Shown here: piece after piece, positions 28,034 to 36,578 of the stretch
How positions within the stretch are numbered: the stretch's first letter is position 1
Layout: each line of letters begins with the position of its first letter
Source: Bryobacterales bacterium
Lineage (GTDB): Bacteria > Acidobacteriota > Terriglobia > Bryobacterales > Bryobacteraceae
Length of the DNA stretch: 42,907 nt
Assembly (NCBI GenBank): GCA_003164035.1
Contig: PLRS01000156.1
Coordinates: 1 to 42,907, forward strand
Direction: 5' to 3'
The notes under the pieces: generated by a model
Told to the model about the DNA's origin: nothing
Database searches by the model: none
The model's input: only the letters and a program-made list of their open reading frames with translations
Position numbers and translations under genes: made by a program

Positions 28034-29671
28034 TCAGGCCGGTCCCGCCGCGATCGGCATCCGCCAGCCGGTTCCAAAGGCGCGCGAAGTCACTTTCAGC
28101 ACCGGCGCGGCTTGCCGCCGCTTGAATTCGGCGGTGCGCACCAGCTTCACCACTCGCCGCACGGTAGCTTCGTCGAAACCTCTGGCGACGATTTCGTCGG
28201 CCGACAGCGATTGCTCTACGTGCATCTCCAGAATCTGATCGAGCACGTCGTAGGGCGGCAGCGAGTCCTGGTCTTTCTGGTCGGGGCGCAGCTCCGCCGA
28301 TGGCGCCTTGGTGAAGATCGCTTCCGGGATATCCGCGGCGCGGCGGTTGCGCCATCGCGCCACCCGGTACACCATCGTCTTGGGCAGATCCGCAATCACC
28401 GCCAAGCCGCCGTTCATATCGCCGTAGAGGGTGCAGTATCCCACCGCCATCTCCGACTTGTTGCCCGTGGTCAGCAGCAGGCCGCCGTACTTGTTCGACA
28501 GCGCCATCAGCAGGTTGCCGCGAATCCGCGATTGAATATTCTCTTCGGTCACGTCGCGGGCATAGCCGCGGAAAGGCTCCGCCAGAGCCGTATCGTAGCT
28601 TCGCACCATGGGACTAATCGGCAGAGTGAGAGTGCGAATGCCCAGGTTGCGCGCCAGCGCGAGCGAATCGTCGATGCTGCCGGCGCTCGAATATTCCGAT
28701 GGCATCAGCACGCCCAGTACATTCTCCGCGCCCAGAGCGTCTGCCGCGATCGCCGCCGTCAACGCCGAATCGATGCCGCCGGAAAGGCCCAGCAGCACGT
28801 TGCGGAAATGGGTCTTGCGGGCGTAGTCGCGCACACCCAGCACCAGCGCGCTCCAGACCTCGGCTTCGGCGGTGAAGTCGTCTTCCCAAATCGACCCGGT
28901 GCGGGCGTCCACATCCACCACGATCAAGTCTTCCTCAAAACCTTTGGCTCGCGCAAACAAACGGCCTTCCGCGTCGAAGGCGGCGCTGCGGCCGTCGAAG
29001 ATCAAATCGTCGTTACCGCCGACGAGGTTCACCGTGACCACCGGAAGCCGGTGCCGCCGCGCCATGTGGCTCAGCATCTGTTCGCGCAGCATCTGCTTTC
29101 CCACCACGAAAGGCGATGCCGAGAGGTTCACCAGCAACCTGACGCCTTCGGCCGCAACCAGCTCGATCGGGTCCTGGCGATAGCGGCGGCGCTGCCAGAA
29201 GTCGCGGTCGTTCCACACGTCCTCGCAAATACTGATCCCCAGCTTGTGCCCTTCCCAATCGAGACTCTGCGGGCCGCGGGCCGATTCGAAGTAGCGGTCC
29301 TCGTCGAATACGTCGTAGGTGGGAAGCAGGGTCTTATGAAACTGCTGGCCGACGGCGCCTCCGCCGAGCAGCACGGCGCTATTAAACAGAGGTCGGCCCA
29401 CGTCACAGGGATTAAGAGTGGCAGTTCCCACCAGCAGCGACGGCGCCTGGGCCAACTCCCGTGCCATGGCCGCCAGGGTTTGCTCGCCGCGGCGAATGAA
29501 CCCTTCCCTCATCAGCAGGTCGCGCGGCAGATAGCCCAGCAGCGCCAGCTCGGGCGTCACCACCAGGTCCGCACCGCGCTCGCCCGCCTGGCGAGTTCCC
29601 GCGACGATCCGTGCCGCATTGCCGGCCAGATCGCCCGCCGTGGTATTGATCTGCAGCAGCGCGATGCGCAA
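28034..29671 (-). CDS. nadE: glutamine-dependent NAD+ synthetase
   Basis: Converts deamido-NAD to NAD using glutamine nitrogen, the last step of NAD synthesis. The N-terminal nitrilase-type glutaminase holds the triad E41 (TPELALLGYLPRDL), K113 (FHKTLLPTYDVFDEDRYF) and C149 (GISICEDVW). The C-terminal synthetase holds the ATP-PP loop SGGIDS at 297-302, plus ETPSAELRPDQKDQD-like residues (KAPSAELRPDQKDQDSLPPY) characteristic of the family. 545 residues is the usual two-domain bacterial length. Cytosolic. Confidence 0.96.
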   Translation of the reverse strand: MRIALLQINTTAGDLAGNAARIVAGTRQAGERGADLVVTPELALLGYLPRDLLMREGFIRRGEQTLAAMARELAQAPSLLVGTATLNPCDVGRPLFNSAVLLGGGAVGQQFHKTLLPTYDVFDEDRYFESARGPQSLDWEGHKLGISICEDVWNDRDFWQRRRYRQDPIELVAAEGVRLLVNLSASPFVVGKQMLREQMLSHMARRHRLPVVTVNLVGGNDDLIFDGRSAAFDAEGRLFARAKGFEEDLIVVDVDARTGSIWEDDFTAEAEVWSALVLGVRDYARKTHFRNVLLGLSGGIDSALTAAIAADALGAENVLGVLMPSEYSSAGSIDDSLALARNLGIRTLTLPISPMVRSYDTALAEPFRGYARDVTEENIQSRIRGNLLMALSNKYGGLLLTTGNKSEMAVGYCTLYGDMNGGLAVIADLPKTMVYRVARWRNRRAADIPEAIFTKAPSAELRPDQKDQDSLPPYDVLDQILEMHVEQSLSADEIVARGFDEATVRRVVKLVRTAEFKRRQAAPVLKVTSRAFGTGWRMPIAAGPA

Positions 29672-29762
29672 TCGATTCGATCCCTTCCCTTTCGATTATG
29701 GCAGGTGGGGACAATGGCCGCGCCACGAACGGGCTGGCGGAGCGAGAATACATAATGAACCT

Positions 29763-30164
29763 ATGCGGGAGTACGTGCGGGCGGAAACGGGTCGCTTGTT
29801 GGAACGCTTCGGCGCGGAGTTGAAACGCGCCGCGCGGGGCGCGGATGCCGATGCCATCCACGATTTGCGGGTGTCGATCCGGCGCCTGAGCCGCTGCCTG
29901 CGCGTGTTCGCCGGCTTTTACCCGGGGCGCTCGTGGAAGAAGATTCGCGCCGAGCTGCACGGGTTGCTGCAATCGGCGGGGGCGGTGCGCGACCGGGACA
30001 TCGCGCTGGCACTGATCGGGCAGGCGGGAGTGTCGCCGCGCACCGCGATTCACCGCAAGCTTGCGACTGCGCGCACCGCGGCCAGCCGTGAGATGGCGGC
30101 CGAAATCGGGCGCTGGAGCCGGCGCGATCCGGCGGCGAAATGGCGGCGGAAACTGGAGCTTTAG
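29763..30164 (+). CDS. CHAD domain protein, N-terminal half
   Basis: CHAD domains are helical, bind polyphosphate and are usually ~250-300 residues with two helical bundles. This 133-residue ORF has the first signature AIHDLRVSIRRLSRCLRVF with the conserved His and basic residues, then ends at TAG. The next ORF continues in the same reading frame three bases later with the second bundle. The most likely reading is one CHAD gene split by an in-frame stop. The alternative is two coupled half-CHAD genes. ATG at 29763 is the first start beyond nadE. Confidence 0.75.
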   Translation: MREYVRAETGRLLERFGAELKRAARGADADAIHDLRVSIRRLSRCLRVFAGFYPGRSWKKIRAELHGLLQSAGAVRDRDIALALIGQAGVSPRTAIHRKLATARTAASREMAAEIGRWSRRDPAAKWRRKLEL

Positions 30165-30167
30165 TTC

Positions 30168-30656
30168 ATGGAGAAGCTGCCTTCACCGGTTTGGAACGCG
30201 CGGCTGGGCGCGGCTGTCAACGCACGCCGCGGGCTGCCGCCATTGGTGTCGGCGTATTTTCGGGCGGGGCGGGAATTTCTGGCAAGCCGGCCCTCGCCCG
30301 CTCAACTGCACGAGCTGCGCCTGGCCACTAAGCGGCTGCGCTATACGCTGGAGCTGTTTCGCCGGTGCTATGGGCCGGAGCTCGAACGCTACCTGGCGGA
30401 GCTGCAGGTTTTGCAGCAGGCCCTGGGTGAGCTGAACGATTGCGTGGCGTCGCGCCATCTGCTGACGCGGGAAATGCCGGCTTCCCCGCTGCGCGACAAG
30501 CTGGAGAAGTTCCTGAGCTGTGAGGAAGCTTCTCGATCCCAGCGAGTCCGCGAAGTCTGGACCGGGCAGTTCGACGCGGCCGGGCGGGAAGCGGCGTGGG
30601 TGCGGTACCTGGGGCGGCTGGCGCGCGGAAGTATTCGAAGGCCGGCCACGCACTGA
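30168..30656 (+). CDS. CHAD domain protein, C-terminal half
   Basis: 162 residues carrying the second CHAD signature [20 protein letters not shown] and the helix [17 protein letters not shown] at 30168 follows TAG-TTC in the same frame as the upstream CHAD ORF. A GGAG nine bases before this ATG could allow re-initiation. Combined length with the upstream half (~297 residues) fits one normal CHAD protein. Confidence 0.75.
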   Translation: MEKLPSPVWNARLGAAVNARRGLPPLVSAYFRAGREFLASRPSPAQLHELRLATKRLRYTLELFRRCYGPELERYLAELQVLQQALGELNDCVASRHLLTREMPASPLRDKLEKFLSCEEASRSQRVREVWTGQFDAAGREAAWVRYLGRLARGSIRRPATH

Positions 30657-30691
30657 AGCCCGCGCCAACCGGTGTTAGCATCAGGCTTGTC

Positions 30692-32668
30692 ATGCCACTC
30701 GCAGATTTGCTCGATTCCGGAGACCGGTCTCTTTACGACGTTCGCTCGAAGGCCGCGGGGCCGGCCGGATCGCTGCCGTTGACGGCCGAGGCGCTGGTGA
30801 GCCGGCCCTCCGGAGATTTGTTCGGCTGGGCGCAGAACGCCGGAATGGGATGGGACCCGGCGGCGCTGGGCGCGAAGGAATTTCTGATTCTGAGCACCCA
30901 CGGCGGGCTGCGCGCGCCGGATGGAACGCCGATCGCGCTGGGCTATCACACCGGCCACTGGGAAGTGGGGCTGCTGGTGGAAGCGGCGGCGCGGGAGCTG
31001 AAAGCGCGGGGCGCGATTCCGTTTGCGGCGGCGTGTACGGACCCCTGCGACGGGCGCACGCAGGGCACACCGGGCATGTTCGATTCGCTGGCTTACCGCA
31101 ACGACGCGGCGCAGGTTTTCGGCCGGCTGATCCGTTCGTTGCCGACCCGGCGTGGCGTGATCGGGGTGGCTACCTGCGATAAAGGGCTGCCGGCGATGAT
31201 GATGGCGCTGGCGGGGGCGAGCGGCCTGGCGGGCGTGCTGGTGCCGGGCGGAGTGACGCTGCTGGCGGAAGAAGGCGAGGACGCGGGCATGGTACAATCC
31301 ACCGGCGCGCGCGTGGCGCGGGGGCAGAAAACGCCGGAAGCGGCGGTGCGCGACCTGTGCCGGGCCTGCGCCACGCCGGGCGGAGGATGCCAGTTCCTGG
31401 GAACGGCGGCGACCTCGCAGGTGGTGGGCGAAGCGCTGGGCATGACGCTGCCGCACGCGGCCCTGGCGCCCTCCGGGCATCCCATATGGATCGACATGGC
31501 GAAGCGCTCGGCGCGCGCGGTAATGGCGCTGGAATCGGCCGGTATCGTCATGGGCGGCGTGCTGACGGATGCGGCGATACGGAATGCGCTGGTGGTACAC
31601 GCGGCTTTCGGCGGCTCCACCAATTTGATTCTGCACCTGCCCGCGATCGCGTTTTCGGCCGGCCTGAAACGGCCCGGCGTGGAAGATTGGGCGCAGGTGA
31701 ACCGGCAGACGCCGCGGCTGGTGGACGCAATGCCCAACGGCCCGCGCATGCATCCGACCATCCAGGTGTTTCTGGCGGGCGGCGTTCCGGAAGCCATGCT
31801 GCATCTGCGGCGCGCCGGATTGCTCGAGACCGGGGCGCGGACGGTGACGGGCGAAAAACTGGATACGCTTCTGGATTGGTGGGAGCAGAGCGAGCGGCGG
31901 GCGGCGCTGCGCCGCCTGTTACGCGAGCGCGACGGCGTGGATCCCGACGACGTGATCATGAGCCCGGACCGGGCGCGGCAGCGCGGCTTGACTTCGACGG
32001 TGACGTTCCCGGTGGGGAACCTGGCGCCGGGCGGCGCGGTGATCAAGAGCACGGCCATCGATCCGAGCGTGGTGGATGCGGACGGGGTGTACCGCAAGAG
32101 GGGGCCGGCACGCATTTTCCGCAGCGAACACGACGCCATCGCCGCCGTCAAGGGACAGGGGCCGAACCCGATTCGGCCCGGCGACGTGCTGGTGCTGATG
32201 TGCCGCGGGCCGCTCGGCTCCGGCATGGAAGAGATCTTCGAAATCACGGTGGCGCTGCGTTACCTCGATTTCGGCAAGCACGTGGCGGTGATCACCGATG
32301 CGCGCTTCAGCGGCGTATCCACCGGCGCGTGCATCGGGCACGTGACGCCGGAAGCGCTGGCGGGCGGTCCGATCGGCAAGCTGCGCGAGGGCGACCTGAT
32401 TGAAATCGAAATCGACCGGGTGAAGCTGGAAGGCAGGCTGAACCTGGTGGGCGCGGACGGAGTGGTGTTCGGACCTGAGGAAGGCACCCGGGTACTGGCC
32501 GAGCGGGAGCCGCGCGAGGACCTGGCGCCGGACCCCGAGTTGCCGGCGGCGACGCGCCTGTGGGCCGCCCTGCAACAGGTAAGCGGCGGCACGTGGGGCG
32601 GAGCCGTACACGACCCGGACGCGATTCTGCGCGCGCTGGGAACGGCGGGCGGGGCACCGAAGTTCTGA
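30692..32668 (+). CDS. yjhG: IlvD/Edd-family dehydratase of the YjhG/YagF type (D-xylonate dehydratase)
   Basis: Iron-sulfur sugar-acid dehydratase; YjhG/YagF convert D-xylonate to 2-keto-3-deoxy-D-xylonate. From memory the sequence is close to E. coli YjhG over its whole 658 residues: [67 protein letters not shown] and [15 protein letters not shown]. The Fe-S cysteines are C119, C162 and C233. ATG at 30692 fits the family start. It is not an IlvD: the length and motifs differ. Other pentonate genes are not nearby, so substrate is inferred from the subfamily. Confidence 0.88.
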   Translation: MPLADLLDSGDRSLYDVRSKAAGPAGSLPLTAEALVSRPSGDLFGWAQNAGMGWDPAALGAKEFLILSTHGGLRAPDGTPIALGYHTGHWEVGLLVEAAARELKARGAIPFAAACTDPCDGRTQGTPGMFDSLAYRNDAAQVFGRLIRSLPTRRGVIGVATCDKGLPAMMMALAGASGLAGVLVPGGVTLLAEEGEDAGMVQSTGARVARGQKTPEAAVRDLCRACATPGGGCQFLGTAATSQVVGEALGMTLPHAALAPSGHPIWIDMAKRSARAVMALESAGIVMGGVLTDAAIRNALVVHAAFGGSTNLILHLPAIAFSAGLKRPGVEDWAQVNRQTPRLVDAMPNGPRMHPTIQVFLAGGVPEAMLHLRRAGLLETGARTVTGEKLDTLLDWWEQSERRAALRRLLRERDGVDPDDVIMSPDRARQRGLTSTVTFPVGNLAPGGAVIKSTAIDPSVVDADGVYRKRGPARIFRSEHDAIAAVKGQGPNPIRPGDVLVLMCRGPLGSGMEEIFEITVALRYLDFGKHVAVITDARFSGVSTGACIGHVTPEALAGGPIGKLREGDLIEIEIDRVKLEGRLNLVGADGVVFGPEEGTRVLAEREPREDLAPDPELPAATRLWAALQQVSGGTWGGAVHDPDAILRALGTAGGAPKF

Positions 32669-32716
32669 CGCCTAAGACATCGTCAAGAAATAACCACGTC
32701 AACCCCGGAGGCCGAC

Positions 32717-32762
32717 GTGGCGCACGCACTCTTGCGTGCCGTGTCGAGACTTTCTCGACACC
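32717..32762. repeat. partial copy of the family 6 palindromic element
   Basis: GTGGCGCACGCACTCTTGCG and the following GTGTCGAGAC-type segment match the left arm and inner part of the 123-bp element at 18666-18788. Only one outer arm is present. It lies just before the IS630 remnant and marks the left edge of the accessory island. Confidence 0.7.
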
Positions 32763-32777
32763 CGCTAGTGTAGTGCG

Positions 32778-33286
32778 TCATGCAGAATGCCGATTATCCA
32801 GGGTCTTGCGGGCGCGCTTGACTTTCTCCAGGATGTCGGTCGCCTTGGCCGTCCAGATGAACGGCTTCGGCGCCTTGTTGTGGTGGTCGATGTAGTCAAA
32901 AATGGCCATGATTAGTTCCTCCACGTCGCGGAAAACACCACGTCGGAGGCGCTTGTCGGTGAGATCCCGGAAGAAGCGCTCCACCATATTCAGCCACGAA
33001 CTGCTGGTCGGCGTGAAATGGAGGTGGAAACGCGGGTGACGCGCCAGCCATCGTTGCACCTTGGGATGCTTGTGGGTGGCGTAGTTGTCGGCGATCAAAT
33101 GGAGTTGCTTCCGCGGCGGAGTGACATCGTCGATTACGCGTAGGAACTTCAACCATTCCTGGTGACGGTGACGGTCGTCGCACATGCTGATTACCGTGCC
33201 GTCCAGGGTGTTCAGCGCCGCGAACAAAGTCGCCGTACCATTGCGTTTGTCGTCGTGCGTCATCGTCCCGCAGCGGCCTTTCTTCA
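32778..33286 (-). pseudogene. IS630-family transposase, C-terminal fragment
   Basis: The fragment starts at KKGRCGTMTHDDKRNG and runs to the natural end, covering the DDE endonuclease domain: LHLIADNYATHKHPKV and TPTSSSWLNMVERFFRDLT. The N-terminal ~170 residues of a typical IS630 transposase (helix-turn-helix) are missing. The open frame continues to 33431 but in unrelated sequence. No clear inverted terminal repeats are visible. It is a dead remnant at the left border of the island. Confidence 0.85.
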
Positions 33287-33471
33287 ACGTACTCGGTCCG
33301 GTCCGAGTCGCGGCGCCAACCTCTCCCTGGCGGTCGCGGCTCCGAAAGGCTATCAAACCGAGCTGCGGCAGCGAGGGAGCGGCTGCACACACGTATCGAG
33401 AGTACGCAATCGTAATTTCGAAACCGCGCACTTAGCCACCCGATCATTCACCAAGAATTAACAAGAAACCT

Positions 33472-33504
33472 CTTGACGCCCCCCCCCCTCGGCAGGACTA
33501 TTAT
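33472..33504 (+). promoter_or_regulatory. promoter with an 11-C tract in its spacer
   Basis: TTGACG at 33472-33477 is a -35 box. Eleven C residues follow at 33478-33488. A -10 is offered by GACTAT at 33496 (spacer 18) or TATTAT at 33499 (spacer 21). The tract lies between the boxes, so loss or gain of C changes spacer length, the layout of phase-variable promoters. TAGGAGG sits eight bases before the gene start. Confidence 0.55.
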
Positions 33505-33549
33505 CTTCATATACTAACTGGTAGTACCAAGTCATAGGAGGTCAACCGA

Positions 33550-34518
33550 ATGCACAGTCGCTGGACAGTTTGGGCGCTACCGCTCTTGGCCGCGGGGCTG
33601 CTATCAGGCCAGACCTCGGCGCAACGCCGGTTGGTGGCAACCGGAGACGAGATCGCGTTCCCAAGTCTCGCTGGTCACATTCCTCGCTGGACGAGCGGTC
33701 GGCTGGTGGGTTGCGACGAGTGCCAGTCCGGCGCGCCTGTTCTTTGGAGTGTCGACCGCCAAGGCAAGAGGGAGGACGTCCTCCTTGAAGTGCCGGGGGC
33801 GAACTATGTGAGCGCGTGGGATGTCGCATCGGGCCCGGACGGAGCCTTGGTGGTCGTAGGATTTGCCATCAGCGGCGACTCCCGCTTTGCCGAATTCGTC
33901 AACTGGATCTCCCCGGACAGAAAGCGCCAGGTCCTCACCCGCGTGTCACCTTATAGCCCGTGCGCGGTCACCGTGGCCCCAGACGGCACAATCTGGACCG
34001 TCGGCCCAATGAAGGACGAGGCGACCATGCGGGATGTAGATTCCAACGTGCTCCGCCACTATAGCCCCTCGGGCCAACTGCTGGCGACCACTACAATTCG
34101 CAGCACCCGACGATTCAACGGCCTCGCCAATGTAAGCCAGGCCTCGACGCTGATGGCCTCGAACGATCGGATTGGCTGGCTCACCCTTGCATGCGAATAC
34201 ATCGAGTTCTCGTTCAGCGCTGTGGAGGCGGGTCGCTACAATTGCCCGAGCCAGATTTCGGACCTTGGTAAAGCTGGGGGCGTTGCGCTGAGTTCGGCGA
34301 ACGATCTGCTGATCGGCGGGAAGCCCCTAGGAGCCGGCCCTCTCGCGCCGCTGGAGCTTGATCGCGCAACGGATACCTGGGGTCCGGTGCCTGTGCCTGA
34401 CGACTCGCGCGTCTCGGAGGGCGTCCTGGGGTTCGACGGGCTCACCCTTGTGGCGAGGAGGCCCGTCGGTAGGTTGCAGCGGCTCACCTGGGCTCAGGGC
34501 GCGCCAGCCCTTCCGTGA
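33550..34518 (+). CDS. secreted beta-propeller-like protein, paralog A
   Basis: 322-residue exported protein. MHSRWTVWALPLLAAGLLSGQTSA is a signal peptide. The mature part has spaced blade-like segments (VTVAPDGTIWTVG, ALVVVGFAISGDSR, WISPDRKRQVL) typical of SMP-30 or NHL-like propellers. Cysteines at GCDECQ, LACEY and YNCP are shared with the paralog; GCDECQ holds a close pair. No catalytic signature is seen and I do not recognise a named family. The upstream promoter has an 11-C tract. Exported, probably extracellular or periplasmic. Confidence 0.75.
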   Translation: MHSRWTVWALPLLAAGLLSGQTSAQRRLVATGDEIAFPSLAGHIPRWTSGRLVGCDECQSGAPVLWSVDRQGKREDVLLEVPGANYVSAWDVASGPDGALVVVGFAISGDSRFAEFVNWISPDRKRQVLTRVSPYSPCAVTVAPDGTIWTVGPMKDEATMRDVDSNVLRHYSPSGQLLATTTIRSTRRFNGLANVSQASTLMASNDRIGWLTLACEYIEFSFSAVEAGRYNCPSQISDLGKAGGVALSSANDLLIGGKPLGAGPLAPLELDRATDTWGPVPVPDDSRVSEGVLGFDGLTLVARRPVGRLQRLTWAQGAPALP

Positions 34519-34650
34519 CCTCCCCTCGGGCGCCGGGTAGACGATCGCGGCTCTCGAACTTTCCCTCAACAGATTGAGGAGTCCGCAATCGTAGTCGCGA
34601 GCCGCGCACTTAGCGCCCACCTATGTTAGCAAAGAGTAACAATAAATCTC

Positions 34651-34681
34651 TTGACATTCCGCGCCCGGGGGGGGGGATACT
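34651..34681 (+). promoter_or_regulatory. promoter with a 10-G tract in its spacer
   Basis: TTGACA at 34651-34656 is a perfect -35. Ten G residues lie at 34667-34676, and GATACT at 34676-34681 is the -10, giving a spacer of 19, longer than the optimal 17. Loss of two G residues would restore 17. It is the counterpart of the C-tract promoter of paralog A, with opposite base polarity. Confidence 0.6.
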
Positions 34682-34729
34682 TTTCTCACGTACGAAGCAG
34701 TAGCATCAAGTAATAGGAGGGTCAACCGA

Positions 34730-35713
34730 ATGCGCGGCCGCTGGATAGTTTGGGTGCTGCTGCTGCTGGCGGCGGGGCTGCTGGCGGGCCAAACCTCGGG
34801 GCAGCGCCGGCTGGTGGTGGCTGCGGATGACATCCGTTCTCAATCCCCCGCCGATCACCTTCCCCGCTGGACGGGCGGCCGGCTGGCGGGATGCGATCAG
34901 TGCCAATCGGGCGCGCCCATCCTCTGGACCGTGGACGGCCAGGGTAACCGAGACGATACATCGCTTCAAGTTCCCCAAGCGGACCGCGTGGGTGTGCGGG
35001 ACGTGGCCTCCGGGCGGGACGGGGCTTTGGCGGCCGTGGGCTGGGCTATCAGCGCTGACTCCCGCCTTGCCTCCTTCGTCGCCTGGATATCCCCGGATAG
35101 AGCCCGGCAGGTACTTACTGAGGTGGGAGCTTACGCCCCTTACGCGGTTACGGTGGCGCCGGACGGCACCATTTGGACTATTGGCGCAACTTTGGACAGC
35201 GGCATGAGGCGGCAGGTAGATCCCAACGTGCTCCGCCACTATTCGCCCTCGGGCCAGTTGCTGGCGACGACCGCGATCAGCGGTACTCGGCGGTCCGACG
35301 GTGGCGTTGCCAACGTCGCGCAGTCATCGACATTAATGGCGTCGGACGATCGAATTGGCTGGTTCACTCTCGCCTGCGAGTACGTCGAGTTCTCGTTCAG
35401 CGCTGTGGAGTTGGGCCGCTACACGTGCCCAAACGGGATGTCCAACGCCTTCAAGGCGGGCGGCGTCGCGCTCAGTTCCGCCAACGATTTACTGATTGGC
35501 GGGAGAGAGGTCGGCCCTCTTTCGCCGCTGGAACTCAATCGCGCCACAAAAACGTGGAGCCCGGTCGCCGTGTCGGGCGGCCCAGGCAACTCCCTGGGTC
35601 TTCTGGGGTTCGACGGGCTCACCCTTGTTACCCATCACCAAGCGCAAACATATACGATGCGGCGACTGACATGGGCTCAGGGAGCGGCGCCGGCCAGTGA
35701 TCCCCTGCGCTAG
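34730..35713 (+). CDS. secreted beta-propeller-like protein, paralog B
   Basis: 327-residue exported protein, paralog of 33550-34518. Signal peptide MRGRWIVWVLLLLAAGLLAGQTSG. It shares VTVAPDGTIWTIG, VLRHYSPSGQLLATT, FTLACEYVEFSFSAVE and KAGGVALSSANDLLIGG with paralog A. The cysteine pair GCDQCQ is kept. Some loops differ by insertion or substitution, mostly in the middle third. GGAGGGTCAACCGAATG has a good ribosome site. The function is unknown; the shared expression signals suggest a family whose members may switch on and off. Confidence 0.75.
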   Translation: MRGRWIVWVLLLLAAGLLAGQTSGQRRLVVAADDIRSQSPADHLPRWTGGRLAGCDQCQSGAPILWTVDGQGNRDDTSLQVPQADRVGVRDVASGRDGALAAVGWAISADSRLASFVAWISPDRARQVLTEVGAYAPYAVTVAPDGTIWTIGATLDSGMRRQVDPNVLRHYSPSGQLLATTAISGTRRSDGGVANVAQSSTLMASDDRIGWFTLACEYVEFSFSAVELGRYTCPNGMSNAFKAGGVALSSANDLLIGGREVGPLSPLELNRATKTWSPVAVSGGPGNSLGLLGFDGLTLVTHHQAQTYTMRRLTWAQGAAPASDPLR

Positions 35714-35860
35714 GTAGCACCGCGTGCGCGCTCGCGCCCGCCCATCGGCGTGCTTGGTCCGTGACCGCCAGGCGCGGCCCGGTTAGACTGCATCGCCGAA
35801 TTCTTAGCCCCGAGCGGGCATGCCCCGGCAAGATCTTTGGACTAGGAGGATCGTACAACC

Positions 35861-36475
35861 ATGTCGCGCAAACGGAACGCAGTGCTTCTTCTTTTGGCGC
35901 TATGCGCCGCCGTCGCCTTTGAGCGGAGCACGGACCTTCTGACGCGCCTAAGCGCGCGCCACGTCAGGGAAACAGCGATTGTCTCGGCGGGCGGTCGCCG
36001 GCTCGGTGGACTCTTCGAGGGGCGGGTCGCCGATCCGAGGTGGAGCGCCCTGGTGGCCTTGGGGGCGATGAGGAGCCGCCCGCGCTGCGCCGGCAACCGC
36101 GGCGGGTTGCTGGCTAGGCTTGGCTCGCTCATCGAACCCACAGCTCACGCCTTTGTCACCTGCACCCCAGGCGCATGCGAGGGTTACTATGAACAACCGC
36201 AAGGATTCTCGTGCGGCAACGAGTGTTCGGGCTATGTGGCCCCGGCGGACGACCCGAACAACATGTGCGGGGGATCTTACTACGACGGGTCCTCAGGCTG
36301 CAACGGAATCGGAGGCGGTTGCAGCGGCATGTGCAACCTAAATAGCTGCGACAACCCCAGCTGCACCTGCTCGGCCGATGGCGGACCGTGCGCGAGCAGC
36401 AGCGACTGCTGCAACTCGGAGGCCACCTGCATCGACGGCACGTGCTCGGTCGTCGAGGTCCGCAAGCAGCGTTGA
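35861..36475 (+). CDS. secreted cysteine-rich protein with cystine-knot-like C-terminus
   Basis: 204 residues. A signal peptide (MSRKRNAVLLLLALCAAVAF) is followed by a ~75-residue Arg-rich segment that may be a propeptide, then a C-terminal domain with 16 cysteines between residues 101 and 195. The last six follow C170-X6-C177-X5-C183-C184-X5-C190-X4-C195. That spacing is the inhibitor cystine knot (knottin) pattern also seen in colipase/dickkopf-like domains. AGGAGG lies 11 bases ahead of the ATG. A thiol oxidoreductase gene follows 103 bases downstream. The fold is inferred from spacing; function unknown (possible secreted toxin, inhibitor or matrix protein). Confidence 0.7.
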   Translation: MSRKRNAVLLLLALCAAVAFERSTDLLTRLSARHVRETAIVSAGGRRLGGLFEGRVADPRWSALVALGAMRSRPRCAGNRGGLLARLGSLIEPTAHAFVTCTPGACEGYYEQPQGFSCGNECSGYVAPADDPNNMCGGSYYDGSSGCNGIGGGCSGMCNLNSCDNPSCTCSADGGPCASSSDCCNSEATCIDGTCSVVEVRKQR

Positions 36476-36578
36476 CAGACGTCGGCGGCCAAGGCCGAGC
36501 GGCATGGGCGCCGGGAGGCGCCCCGTCGGACAGACAGGGCGGTGGAGGCCTTTAGGGATCCCACATGGAGGGCCGCGA

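Larger units (their letters stand above)
33385..35713 (+). repeat. tandem duplication of a secreted-protein gene with its promoter
   Basis: Two units, 33385-34518 and 34566-35713, are homologous from ~160 bases upstream of the gene (CGCAATCGTA, CGCGCACTTAGC, CTCTTGAC, TAGGAGG, GTCAACCGAATG) to the end of the coding sequence. By eye the proteins are about 60% identical, so the duplication is not recent. Both promoters have kept a long G or C run in the spacer. Confidence 0.85.

Noticed and set aside
27974-29755. 593-residue plus-strand ORF opposite nadE
   Set aside because: Antisense shadow of a complete two-domain NAD synthetase.
30692-32668. Dihydroxy-acid dehydratase IlvD
   Set aside because: Length (658) and motifs match the YjhG/YagF branch rather than IlvD (~560).
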